Shown here: in pieces, positions 33,807 to 42,794 of the stretch
Numbering within the stretch: position 1 is the first letter of the stretch
Layout of the letters: every line of letters begins with the position of its first letter
Assembly (NCBI RefSeq): GCF_001183985.1
Contig: NZ_LFZW01000001.1
Span: forward strand, 3,090,059-3,154,058
Direction: 5' to 3'
Length of the DNA: 64,000 bases
DNA from: Peribacillus loiseleuriae
GTDB taxonomy: Bacteria; Bacillota; Bacilli; Bacillales; DSM-1321
Position numbers and translations under genes: made by a program
The notes under the pieces: model-generated
The model's database searches: none
What the model saw: only the letters and a program-made list of their open reading frames with translations
Told to the model about the DNA's origin: nothing

Positions 33807-36506
33807 ATGGCTGAAAAATATCATACAAGAGAGGAACGCCGTAATCAGGCAAACTCTAATAAACAAAGAAAAGCTAAGAAGAAGAAGCCTAAAGGGTTAT
33901 TTAAGAAGATTTTTCTCGTGCTCGTAACGCTCGGGATTATTGGATTGGTCGCTGGTGGAGCAACACTAGCTTATTTCATTAGCGATGCACCTACAATTGA
34001 CGAATCTCTTTTAAAGGACCCTCTTTCCTCAAAAATTCTTGATAAAGATGGTAAATTACTTACCGAGGAAGGCGTTGAAAAGCGCGAATATGTAGCCTAT
34101 GCTGATATTCCTGAAGTTGTTAAAAATGCCGTTTTGGCTACTGAAGATGTTCGGTTCTTTAAACACGGTGGAGTCGACCTTCTCCGTCTAGGAAGTGCTG
34201 TAATCGGAAATGTAACGAATGGCTTCGGTTCACAAGGTGCCAGTACACTGACTCAACAGGTAGTCAAGCGGACATTTTTAACTACTGATAAAACACTTAA
34301 ACGAAAAGTTCAAGAAGCATGGCTAGCCATTAAACTTGAACAAAGATACACGAAAGAAGAAATTTTTGAAATGTATGTAAACAAGATATGGTATGCCAAC
34401 TATGCGTTCGGTATCGCAACTGCTGCTGATACGTATTACGGAAAAGAACTTAAAGATCTGAAGCTCGAAGAAGTAGCCATGCTTGTCGGGTTACCGCAAA
34501 GTCCGAGTAGGTACAACCCGTATAAATATCCTGAGCGTGCACAAGAAAGACGCAATGTTGTGCTTCACTTAATGAATCGTCACGGATTTATCACAGAAGA
34601 GGAAATGAAAAAAGCACAAAGTATTCCCGTAACCCAAACGTTAAAATCAGAGGATACTAGTAAAATTGATACAAAACCATACGATGCTTTTATTGACCAA
34701 GTGATTGAAGAAGTCCAAAAGATGGGAGATTACAATCCATATACAGATGGACTAGAGATTTATACAACCATTGATAAAGATGCACAAAAATATGTTTATG
34801 ACATGCTAAATACCGAGGATATCATTCAATATCCAAGTAAATCATTGCAAGCCGGAATTTCCTTGATTGATACGAAAACCGGTGAAATAAGGGCCATCGG
34901 TGGTGGTAGAAATATACAAGGTAAACGCGTGTTTAACTACGCAACTGAGGCGAAGCGTTCACCGGGATCTACGATTAAGCCGATCATGGATTACGCTCCC
35001 GCAATCGACAAATTAAATTGGTCTACTTATCATCAACTAACCGATGAAGCATACCAATATTCAAATGGCACACCGATTAAAAATGCAGGTGGTCGTTATC
35101 GCGGTGATGTGAGTATGCGTGAGGCTCTAGAGCGCTCTCTAAATATCCCGGCCCTTAAAGCCCTTCAAGCAGTGGGCGTTGATGAAGGGTATGCCTTTGC
35201 ACAAGAGTTAGGTATACCGATCCCTAAAGACAATTTTGAGTCTGGCGCAATTGGTGGAACACAATCTGTATCTTCCATGCAAATTGCTGGTGCTTATAGT
35301 GCTTTTGGAAATGGCGGAATCTATAATGAGCCACATACCGTCACAAAAATTGTTTTACGTGATAAGACAACAATCGAAAACAAATTTACATCAAAAGCTG
35401 CCATGAAAGAATCAACAGCCTTTATGATTTCCGATATGTTAAAAGGAGTCATAGATGAAAGCTATGGAACTGGACGTTTAGCGAAAGTTTCAGGTCTGCC
35501 AATGGCAGGTAAAACCGGGTCCTCCAATTTCCCTGCTGATATCAAGAGGAAATATAACATCCCTGCTGAAGGTATTCCAGACAGTTGGATGACAGCTTAT
35601 ACGACCAATTATACGGTCGCTGCATGGATTGGCTATGACGACCCAAAAGAATACCTTGGAAAAGACTCTCAAAGAATTCCAAAATATATGGTTAAAAACC
35701 TGATGGAACATGTTCATAAAGGCGTTAAAATCGAAGACTTTAAACAGCCGAAAAACGTTGTAAAACTTGGCATCCTTAAAGGATCGAACCCCGCTGTAAA
35801 AGCAAGTGATTTCACGCCTAAAGATCAGATTGCTTATGAATATTTCTTAAAAGGAAATGAACCAACAAAAGTAACTAAACAATATGATAAGATATCTGCA
35901 CCTGTTGGAGTAAACGCAAACTATGATGCAGCAAGTAATTCCATTAATCTTCATTGGAACTATCCTCAATCTGATAGTAGTAAAACACCAGAATTTGAGG
36001 TTAAAGTATCGATTGATGGGGGCGCCTCTCAAGTACTCGCACGTTCGAGTACGATGGGATTAACAATCCAACAGCCTAACCCTGGCTCAACTTATTCATT
36101 CACTGTCACAGCTATCATTAACGGCCAGAAAAGTAATCCAGCATCAGCCAGTGTCCAAATCACTGCGCTTCACGAAGAACCGATTGTGCCTGATCCTGAC
36201 TTAAATAACCCTGATGGGACAGGTGACACTGGACAGAATGATCAAGGGCAAGATAATTCGAATGATAACAATAGCAATGACGGCAATAACAATGGAAACA
36301 ATAATAATCCTGGCAATGGAAACAATAGTGGTAATAATAATCCTGGCAACGGGAACAATAATGGTAATAATAATCCTGGCAACGGAAACAACAATGGTAA
36401 TGGTTCTGAAAATAGCTCTGGCGGCAATAGCGGAACTACTGAACCACCACAACCTCCTATTGATGCCGAAAACACGGTACCACCTGCTGAAGGAGACAAT
36501 CCTTAA
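33807..36506 (+). CDS. ponA: Class A penicillin-binding protein 1 (PBP1A/1B)
   Basis: A protein of 899 residues. There is a basic cytoplasmic start, a membrane helix at about 33-55, a GT51 glycosyltransferase domain at about 75-250 (TEDVRFFKHGG, GASTLTQQVVKR) and a transpeptidase domain at about 330-620 (SPGSTIK with active Ser, SLN, KTGSS). Then comes a fibronectin-III-like domain (about 690-785) and a long Asn/Gly-rich tail of NNPGNGNN repeats (about 810-875). It polymerises and cross-links peptidoglycan. The tail is longer and more repetitive than I expect for B. subtilis. Confidence 0.96.
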   Translation: MAEKYHTREERRNQANSNKQRKAKKKKPKGLFKKIFLVLVTLGIIGLVAGGATLAYFISDAPTIDESLLKDPLSSKILDKDGKLLTEEGVEKREYVAYADIPEVVKNAVLATEDVRFFKHGGVDLLRLGSAVIGNVTNGFGSQGASTLTQQVVKRTFLTTDKTLKRKVQEAWLAIKLEQRYTKEEIFEMYVNKIWYANYAFGIATAADTYYGKELKDLKLEEVAMLVGLPQSPSRYNPYKYPERAQERRNVVLHLMNRHGFITEEEMKKAQSIPVTQTLKSEDTSKIDTKPYDAFIDQVIEEVQKMGDYNPYTDGLEIYTTIDKDAQKYVYDMLNTEDIIQYPSKSLQAGISLIDTKTGEIRAIGGGRNIQGKRVFNYATEAKRSPGSTIKPIMDYAPAIDKLNWSTYHQLTDEAYQYSNGTPIKNAGGRYRGDVSMREALERSLNIPALKALQAVGVDEGYAFAQELGIPIPKDNFESGAIGGTQSVSSMQIAGAYSAFGNGGIYNEPHTVTKIVLRDKTTIENKFTSKAAMKESTAFMISDMLKGVIDESYGTGRLAKVSGLPMAGKTGSSNFPADIKRKYNIPAEGIPDSWMTAYTTNYTVAAWIGYDDPKEYLGKDSQRIPKYMVKNLMEHVHKGVKIEDFKQPKNVVKLGILKGSNPAVKASDFTPKDQIAYEYFLKGNEPTKVTKQYDKISAPVGVNANYDAASNSINLHWNYPQSDSSKTPEFEVKVSIDGGASQVLARSSTMGLTIQQPNPGSTYSFTVTAIINGQKSNPASASVQITALHEEPIVPDPDLNNPDGTGDTGQNDQGQDNSNDNNSNDGNNNGNNNNPGNGNNSGNNNPGNGNNNGNNNPGNGNNNGNGSENSSGGNSGTTEPPQPPIDAENTVPPAEGDNP

Positions 36507-36522
36507 CGTCTCCAATAAAAGT

Positions 36523-36555
36523 AAGAGGATGTCCCCCAATGGGACATCCTCTTCT
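36523..36555. terminator. Bidirectional terminator between ponA and ypoC
   Basis: AAGAGGATGTCCC pairs perfectly with GGGACATCCTCTT around CCAAT. Confidence 0.85.
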
Positions 36556-37077
36556 TTATTGCTGATTTCGTTTTTGCATTACTAAGGTTTTATAAAATTG
36601 TTTTTCAGCTTCAAGAAATAATGCTGTTAACTGGATAAAAGATGCATAATGAGCGGGATACATTTCAACAAATGAAAGTCTTTCAGCAACATTTAGCGGC
36701 TTTATCGATAGCCTGTTAATTTGTTCATGCCAATTATACAGGACGACTGGTTGTTCATTCATCCAAAACACTACTTGAAAAAAAAGAGCCGTTCCTTTTT
36801 TCATAAATGTCTCAGCTTCATTCTGCCTTCGCTCAGCAAATATGTTTCTGCCTGTGCCAGCTAATTCCTTCCATTTTTCAAAAAGGACAGGTATTGTTAT
36901 AAAGCCTTGCCGCCACGGTTGAAATCCTTGTCCCCCACTCCAATACAGCATATCATAAACAAATAGTGTTGGATTAAAACTCGGATTCCATTTTTCAGTA
37001 ATAAAATTTTCGATTTCAATCCTATCACTGAAAAAGAACTTTTCATGTACAAGTTCTTGTGGTAATTTTACAATCAT
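36556..37077 (-). CDS. ypoC: YpoC family protein
   Basis: A protein of 173 residues from ATG 37077, which overlaps the nth stop codon as ATGA, a sign of translational coupling. The earlier frame from 37119 is rejected. Recognisable blocks are DMLYWSGGQGFQPWRQG and SFVEMYPAHYASFIQL. The family has no known function. It is the last gene of the dnaD-nth-ypoC operon. Confidence 0.85.
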   Translation of the reverse strand: MIVKLPQELVHEKFFFSDRIEIENFITEKWNPSFNPTLFVYDMLYWSGGQGFQPWRQGFITIPVLFEKWKELAGTGRNIFAERRQNEAETFMKKGTALFFQVVFWMNEQPVVLYNWHEQINRLSIKPLNVAERLSFVEMYPAHYASFIQLTALFLEAEKQFYKTLVMQKRNQQ

Positions 37078-37730
37078 TTCATAGCTTCCCTTTTCATTCG
37101 TTTCTTCCCTTCGCGACATACATCAAGTAGTGGACATACAGGGCATTGTGGATTTTGAGCTTTGCAATGATATCTACCGAAAAAAATCAAGCGATGATGG
37201 GTAACGGACCATTCTTCTTTTGGAATTTTGTTCATTAAAGTTTTTTCTACCTCAAGAACACTGTCTTTCCAGCGGCATATTCCAAGGCGTTTACTCACTC
37301 GCTCAACATGAGTATCAACCGCAATGGCCGGAACACCATATGCAACTGATACAACAACATTTGCCGTTTTCCTACCAACACCTGGTAAATTCGTTAATTC
37401 ATCTCGGTCTCTAGGAACTTCTCTTCCATATTCTTCAATCAGCATTTTTGAAAGCTTTTGGATATTCTTAGCTTTATTTCGGTACAATCCAATCGAACGA
37501 ATATCCTGTTCAAGCTCCTCAATCGGGACACTTAAGTAATCCTCAGGAGTTTTGTATTTTTGAAATAACATTTTTGTGACTTTGTTTACTAGAACATCTG
37601 TGCATTGGGCGGAGAGCGCAACCGCGATGACGAGTTCAAATGGATTAGAATGATTCAACTCACAATGTGCATCTGGAAACATCTCACCCATCGTATCTAA
37701 ACAATAGCGTATCTGGGTTTTATTCAGCAT
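37074..37730 (-). CDS. nth: Endonuclease III
   Basis: A protein of 218 residues. The helix-hairpin-helix LPGVGRKTANVV (about 111-122, with the catalytic Lys at the second part) and VDTHVERVSKRLG (catalytic Asp) are present. Four cysteines CKAQNPQCPVCPLLDVC (about 188-204) bind [4Fe-4S]. It removes oxidised pyrimidines as glycosylase/AP lyase. It is co-transcribed with dnaD. Confidence 0.96.
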   Translation of the reverse strand: MLNKTQIRYCLDTMGEMFPDAHCELNHSNPFELVIAVALSAQCTDVLVNKVTKMLFQKYKTPEDYLSVPIEELEQDIRSIGLYRNKAKNIQKLSKMLIEEYGREVPRDRDELTNLPGVGRKTANVVVSVAYGVPAIAVDTHVERVSKRLGICRWKDSVLEVEKTLMNKIPKEEWSVTHHRLIFFGRYHCKAQNPQCPVCPLLDVCREGKKRMKREAMK

Positions 37731-37752
37731 AATAGACTCCTTTTACCTAGAA

Positions 37753-38445
37753 CTATTGCTCCAACCAGTTATAAAAAGGCACATCTTTAATTGGAGTTTG
37801 TGTAGCCTGCTTCTTCTCTTGCTTTTGATGCATTCTGAATTGCTGACCACGATTCTTTGCCTGATCAATCGTCTTAATGCCATTCTTCTTCCATTCAAAT
37901 AAAATACGATCAACATAGCGAAAATTTAATTTACCAGAGATAACAGCTTCACGCAATGCCGCTTTTATGATTGAAGGTGAATGGTCATCATCCATCCATA
38001 AGGCAAGCGTTTCGCACTCATATGGCGATAGCGGCCTTCCGAATTCCTGCTCAAATACTGTATAAAGGCTTTCTCCTTCATTTAATGCCTGCTCCGCTTT
38101 CTCTTGTTTCTGAGACTGCAAGAAGCAATCAATCAATCTCTCATATAAAGGATCAAGTGAATACCTTTCATCACCAATTGCTTGCCCTTTATCTTCCTCT
38201 AACTTAATATATCCTCGTTGAATTAAACGCTGTATTAGAAACAAACACTCTGTTTCCTGAAGAGTCATTCGTTCTGCTAGCTGCGACGGCGCGGGAAAAT
38301 CATTTCCAGTTTCAATAAAATGTTGGAGTTGAAGTAGTAGCATAACTTCCTGCTCATTTAGGCCAATCTTTTTATAATGGGTAAATAAAAATGAAGGAAT
38401 CGTCATCGATCCTTCTTTAAACCATGCATATAAGTTGTTTTTCAT
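37753..38445 (-). CDS. dnaD: Primosomal replication initiation protein DnaD
   Basis: A protein of 230 residues from ATG 38445 behind TGAGGTG. The N-terminal winged helix covers about 1-100. The C-terminal DnaD/DnaB2 domain contains YTVFEQEFGRPLSPYECETL and the terminal YRxxI-type segment FRYVDRILFEWKKNGI. It helps load the replicative helicase with DnaB and DnaI. It is downstream of asnS but separated by a cluster of three repeats. Confidence 0.93.
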   Translation of the reverse strand: MKNNLYAWFKEGSMTIPSFLFTHYKKIGLNEQEVMLLLQLQHFIETGNDFPAPSQLAERMTLQETECLFLIQRLIQRGYIKLEEDKGQAIGDERYSLDPLYERLIDCFLQSQKQEKAEQALNEGESLYTVFEQEFGRPLSPYECETLALWMDDDHSPSIIKAALREAVISGKLNFRYVDRILFEWKKNGIKTIDQAKNRGQQFRMHQKQEKKQATQTPIKDVPFYNWLEQ

Positions 38446-38610
38446 CCTTTTTGACACCTCATTATAAGTATAACATGAAACAAGGTTCGACAATAACTAT
38501 AAGACACATTGGAAAAAAACCACCAAATGAACATTTTTTATTTGATTGTCTAGTTCCTTTTACACGAACGAAACATCATTTTAACAACTATTTTTTATAT
38601 GTTCTTATAC

Positions 38611-38660
38611 AGTGAAACTTCAATCGGTAGGGGTTTTACTGCCCGTTAATGCGGGTTAAA
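38611..38660. repeat. Family 3 repeat fragment
   Basis: AGTGAAACTTCAATCGGTAG followed by TGCCCGTTAATGCGGG matches the left part of the family seen at 45766 and 29379. Confidence 0.5.
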
Positions 38661-38750
38661 AAAAGTCTGCCCCCATAACTACGGAATACAGTATAGAAGT
38701 GTATATAACACTTTGCTACCGTTGTAGAATACGAGGTCAGACCCTTTTTC
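38657..38750. repeat. Family 2 repeat, copy b
   Basis: AAAAAAAGTCTGCCCC at one end and GAGGTCAGACCCTTTTTC at the other form the family's inverted ends, with GTATATAACAC inside. It may also act as a terminator. Confidence 0.55.
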
Positions 38751-38759
38751 TTTTTGAAG

Positions 38760-38967
38760 TTGTTCAAAAAGTCCGGTAAAAAAGCTTGCGAATTGCTTCA
38801 AAGCTCATGAATGACCTTCTGCTAAAATCGCGCATATCCTGTGCGCAACACAGAAGTCAGCACATCCCGCGCAAGTCCGGTCCTCACGTATTCCTGTATA
38901 CGCGAAAGGTTTGAGACACTCGCTCGCAGAACTTCTCGGCTCTTTTTATCCTCCTTTTTGAACACGC
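38760..38967. repeat. Family 1 repeat, copy F
   Basis: Inverted relative to D and E: it begins TTGTTCAAAAAGTCCGGTAA and ends CCTCCTTTTTGAACACGC, 24 bp from the asnS stop codon. Confidence 0.8.
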
Positions 38968-38991
38968 TCTTTTTATGATATTCTCATTTAA

Positions 38992-40284
38992 TTATGGATA
39001 TAGTCTATTTAATAAACGTGGGAATGGTATCGTCTCACGAACATGCTCCACTCCGCTAATCCAAGCTACAGTACGCTCAAGTCCAAGTCCGAAACCTGAA
39101 TGAGGAACAGACCCATATTTCCGTAAATCAAGATACCAGTTATAAGCATCCTTGCTTAATTTATGTTCTTCAATTCGCTGTTCAAGCAAATCAAAATCAT
39201 GAATACGTTCTGACCCACCAATAATTTCACCATAGCCTTCTGGCGCAATTAAATCAGCACATAATACCACTTCATCACGCTCTGGATCCGGCTGCATGTA
39301 GAATGGTTTTAATGAAGTTGGATAATGCGTGATAAAGACAGGCAACGCATAACTTTCCGCAATCGCCGTTTCATGTGGGGCCCCAAAGTCGTCTCCCCAT
39401 TGAATATCTTCAAATCCATTTTCATGTAGGAATTTAAGTGCATCATCATACGTAATCCGTGGGAATGGTGCTTTAATTTGTTCAAGCTTCTCTACATCAC
39501 GGCCTAGCGTAGTCAATTCTAATTTGCAGTTTTGCAAGACAGATTGAACGATATAGGACACATACTCTTCTTGTACTTTTAAACTGTCTTCATGTTGGTA
39601 AAATGCCATTTCTGGTTCAATCATCCAGAACTCAATGAGATGGCGACGCGTTTTTGACTTCTCTGCACGGAATGTTGGACCAAAGGAAAATACTTTTCCA
39701 AGTGCCATTGCCGTAGCTTCCATATATAACTGTCCGCTTTGTGATAAAAATGCATCTTCATCAAAGTATTTTGTCGCAAATAATTCTGAAGTTCCTTCTG
39801 GTGCACTTCCTGTCAAAATCGGCGGATCCACCTTCACAAAGCCTTCATTATTGAAAAATTCATACGTAGCACGAATGATTTCATTACGGATTTTCATAAC
39901 TGCATGTTGTCTTTTCGAACGTAACCATAAATGGCGGTTATCCATCAAAAATTCTGTTCCGTGTGATTTAGGTGTAATTGGATAGTCTACTGATTCATGG
40001 ATGACTTCAACACTCTTCACTTGCAGCTCATAGCCAAATGGAGAACGCTCATCTGTTTGCACAATACCTGTAACATATAAGGATGACTCTTGTGTAATCG
40101 ATTTCGCACGAGCAAAAATCTCTTCCCCAACATCTTCTTTCACAACTACACCTTGAATATACCCTGAACCATCGCGCAATTGTAAAAATGCAATCTTTCC
40201 ACTTGAACGTTTATTAGCTAACCAACCGCCAATTGTCACTTCTTGATCAACATATTTACTTACCTGTGATATCGTAATTTTCAC
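38992..40284 (-). CDS. asnS: Asparaginyl-tRNA synthetase
   Basis: A protein of 430 residues, class IIb synthetase. The N-terminal OB anticodon domain (about 1-100, [20 protein letters not shown]) is followed by the catalytic core with motif 2 ([21 protein letters not shown]) and motif 3 ([13 protein letters not shown]). It charges tRNA-Asn. Gene order aspB, asnS, dnaD is that of Bacillus. The start ATG follows TGGAGGG. Confidence 0.95.
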   Translation of the reverse strand: MKITISQVSKYVDQEVTIGGWLANKRSSGKIAFLQLRDGSGYIQGVVVKEDVGEEIFARAKSITQESSLYVTGIVQTDERSPFGYELQVKSVEVIHESVDYPITPKSHGTEFLMDNRHLWLRSKRQHAVMKIRNEIIRATYEFFNNEGFVKVDPPILTGSAPEGTSELFATKYFDEDAFLSQSGQLYMEATAMALGKVFSFGPTFRAEKSKTRRHLIEFWMIEPEMAFYQHEDSLKVQEEYVSYIVQSVLQNCKLELTTLGRDVEKLEQIKAPFPRITYDDALKFLHENGFEDIQWGDDFGAPHETAIAESYALPVFITHYPTSLKPFYMQPDPERDEVVLCADLIAPEGYGEIIGGSERIHDFDLLEQRIEEHKLSKDAYNWYLDLRKYGSVPHSGFGLGLERTVAWISGVEHVRETIPFPRLLNRLYP

Positions 40285-40306
40285 GATACATTTCCCTCCA
40301 AATCAT

Positions 40307-40450
40307 AAGAAAAGCGCAAGCACCTTGAGCACCCTCGTTAAGCATAAGACGAACAAGTAATATCGAAAGTAATTTTCTCTCTATATGACTTGATTGGCTA
40401 AACCTTAGAGGGGTTAGGTTGCTTACGCTAGACACTAAAACTCATTAATA
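40307..40450. repeat. REP-like Bacillus intergenic repeat
   Basis: AAGAAAAGCGCAAGCACCTT at one end, TTAGAGGGGTTAGGTTGCTT and ACGCTAGACA at the other. Inner and outer parts are complementary (AAGCGCAAGC vs. GCTTACGCTA). Fragments lie at 19352 and 32811. Confidence 0.62.
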
Positions 40451-40559
40451 AACCTTATACTTATATAACATTTTCATTATACATGTACTTCATTGTAGTG
40501 GCAAACCCAATACGCATTACCTTGTTCTGTTACTATGCTCCAAAGTGGAAATTTGAGAT

Positions 40560-41747
40560 TTAGACCATCTTCGATTCTACGAACGAATGAATGCGTTCAA
40601 CAGCTTTTTCCAACTGATCAAGTGATGTTGCATAGGATAAACGAATATAATCATCTGCTCCGAATCCAGAACCAGGAATAACAGCAACTAACGCTTCCTC
40701 AAGCAGAGCTCCAGCAAATGCATCTACATTATCATACCCTGTAAGTTCAGCTGCTTTCTTTGCATTTGGGAAGAGGTAGAATGCCCCTTGAGGTTTCAGG
40801 CAAGTGATTCCAGGAATGGCAGTTAGTTTATTGTAAATGATATTCAAACGGTCCTCGAATGCAACTCGCATCTCTTCTACTTTATCCTGCGGCCCGGATA
40901 AAGCCGCAATCGCTCCATATTGAGCTGTCGTTGTTGGATTTGAAGTACTATGGCTTGCTAAATTAGTCATTGCTTTAACGATCTCAGTATTCCCAGCTGC
41001 ATAGCCAATTCTCCAGCCTGTCATTGAATAGGATTTGGAAACTCCATTAACGACAATCGTTTGTTCTTTCAATTCTGGAGAAATAGACGCAATGGAAATG
41101 TGCTCAGCACCATCGTATATAAGTTTTTCATAAATTTCATCAGAAACGATTAATATATCGTTGTCTAAGCAAACTTGCCCAAGTTCACGTAATTCTTCTT
41201 CAGAATATAACATGCCTGTAGGGTTACTAGGTGAATTGATTAGAAACGCTTTCGTTTTATCTGTAATCGCCTCTTTAAGCTGCTCTTTTGTAATTTTAAA
41301 CGACTGATCCTCTGTTCCATTTACATATACTGGTGTTCCACCAGCTAATTTAACTTGTTCTGGGTAGCTGACCCAATACGGAATTGGGATAATCACTTCA
41401 TCCCCCTCGTCCAGAATCGCCTGAAATAATGTGTAAAGCACATGCTTTGCTCCAGAACCAATGATTATTTCGTTTAGTTTATATTCAAGACTATTATCTT
41501 TTATAAGCTTGTTGATGATTTCTTCTTTCAACTTTGGCAAGCCAGCTGAAGGCGTATATTTTGTATGGCCTTCATTCATTGATTTAAAAGCTGCATCGAT
41601 AATATGCTGTGGAGTATTAAAGTCTGGTTCGCCTGCTCCAAGTCCAATAACATCTTGACCTTGAGCCTTAAGCTCTTTGGCCTTAGCTGTAATAGCTAAT
41701 GTAGAAGATGGTGTTAATGCCTGTACGCGATTTGCTAACTTTTTCAT
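40560..41747 (-). CDS. aspB: Aspartate aminotransferase
   Basis: A protein of 395 residues from ATG 41747 behind TGGAGGTTTTTTC; the longer frame from 41792 runs into the end of ypmB. It is a fold-type I PLP enzyme: SAGLPKLKEEI near the N terminus, NSPSNPTGMLY, SDEIYEKLIYDG and the PLP lysine in NGVSKSYSMTGWRIGYAAG (about 234). It forms aspartate for the neighbouring asparaginyl and pantothenate genes. Confidence 0.95.
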   Translation of the reverse strand: MKKLANRVQALTPSSTLAITAKAKELKAQGQDVIGLGAGEPDFNTPQHIIDAAFKSMNEGHTKYTPSAGLPKLKEEIINKLIKDNSLEYKLNEIIIGSGAKHVLYTLFQAILDEGDEVIIPIPYWVSYPEQVKLAGGTPVYVNGTEDQSFKITKEQLKEAITDKTKAFLINSPSNPTGMLYSEEELRELGQVCLDNDILIVSDEIYEKLIYDGAEHISIASISPELKEQTIVVNGVSKSYSMTGWRIGYAAGNTEIVKAMTNLASHSTSNPTTTAQYGAIAALSGPQDKVEEMRVAFEDRLNIIYNKLTAIPGITCLKPQGAFYLFPNAKKAAELTGYDNVDAFAGALLEEALVAVIPGSGFGADDYIRLSYATSLDQLEKAVERIHSFVESKMV

Positions 41748-41769
41748 AGAAAAAACCTCCATTTTCTGT

Positions 41770-42246
41770 CTAAATACCTCGATAATAATCAATCATTTCG
41801 CCTGTTTTAAAATCATAATACTCATAATTATAATGTTTTGTAGCATCTTGAGAAGTTACTTCCCAAAGTGGAACATTGTTTTCCATCCCAAGTTTTATTG
41901 AAATAATCTTCTGAGATTTTGATTGTTCCTTGGCAATCTTAGTAATGTCTTTCTTTGTTTTACCATTTTTATATTGAGCTGTTACAATATCTAAATCTTT
42001 GTTCTCAGGTATCCAAACAACTAGTTTCTCGCCAGCTGCAGTTTTTCCGACAACAACAGAATAAGATTCGAGTCCATGGTAAAGATAAAATTCATCAAAT
42101 GTAACTATGTTACTCTCCTGCTGAGCCTTTGCATAAGCGATGTCAGATGCATCTTGCCTCGGCCCCATCGCTTTGATGTATGCCCCTGACACAAAACCGA
42201 TTAAACAAAGGACGAAAACAGAAGAAATAATCAGCCATTTTTTCAA
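41770..42246 (-). CDS. ypmB: YpmB, membrane-anchored PepSY-like protein
   Basis: A protein of 158 residues. A membrane anchor (LIISSVFVLCLIGFVSGAYI, about 4-23) is followed by an extracytoplasmic PepSY-type domain that ends with YEYYDFKTGEMIDYYRGI. The function is unknown. It lies 22 bp upstream of aspB and 15 bp downstream of ypmA, one operon. Confidence 0.87.
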   Translation of the reverse strand: MKKWLIISSVFVLCLIGFVSGAYIKAMGPRQDASDIAYAKAQQESNIVTFDEFYLYHGLESYSVVVGKTAAGEKLVVWIPENKDLDIVTAQYKNGKTKKDITKIAKEQSKSQKIISIKLGMENNVPLWEVTSQDATKHYNYEYYDFKTGEMIDYYRGI

Positions 42247-42261
42247 ATACAGTCACTCTTT

Positions 42262-42432
42262 CTATGTACGATAAATCGTGAATATCGCTTTTTCCTGATT
42301 CTCTGAATCCAGCGCAAGCCCAAACATTAGATTTCTTTCCTTTAAATTACGGTTTAGAGAATCGACTATTTTATATAAGTCAGGGGAATGCTGCAATTTT
42401 ACGGTTGAAATCACTTCTATTTTGCTTTCCAT
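42262..42432 (-). CDS. ypmA: YpmA
   Basis: A protein of 56 residues, the length of B. subtilis YpmA, from ATG 42432 behind AAGGGGG. It starts MESKIEVISTVKLQHSPDLY and ends AIFTIYRT. It has no motif of known function, but it is conserved in the ypmA-ypmB-aspB group. Confidence 0.86.
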   Translation of the reverse strand: MESKIEVISTVKLQHSPDLYKIVDSLNRNLKERNLMFGLALDSENQEKAIFTIYRT

Positions 42433-42794
42433 TTCCAAACACCCCCTTAACAGCAAATTTCCTCATAAATCCTTGGAATAACAAGGCTTTAAATGTATGA
42501 CTTCTTTTCACATTATACCAGTTTGTTTCGCATTTCCATATCAATTTTTTTGCTATTCTTAGAATTTATTCGTTTGTATGAAGCAACAGCGGACTGAGCT
42601 TCGTAAACTTAAATAGTATGAACAAATAAATTGAAAGGTAAACTAGATTTGTTTGAAATTCTATAAGATTATGGCTGCGCTCCGCCACCTTAAGTGAGTC
42701 TGTTTTTCTCTTTTAAATAAGTCTTCCTTTTCACTAAATCATGGCATTTTTAGCTCAATGTTCTATCTTAAACACTCCATCTATAGCAAGTAGT
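42433..42794. other. Intergenic stretch between ypmA and dinG
   Basis: About 360 bp with the ypmA promoter area on the left. I see no ORF with a start signal, no clear terminator and no member of the repeat families. Confidence 0.4.

Noticed and set aside
36201..36585. Low-complexity ORFs on both strands over the end of ponA
   Set aside because: They are shadows of the Asn/Gly repeat DNA of the PBP1 tail.
42433..42794. Search for a small gene between ypmA and dinG
   Set aside because: No ORF with start signals, motif or conserved context was found.
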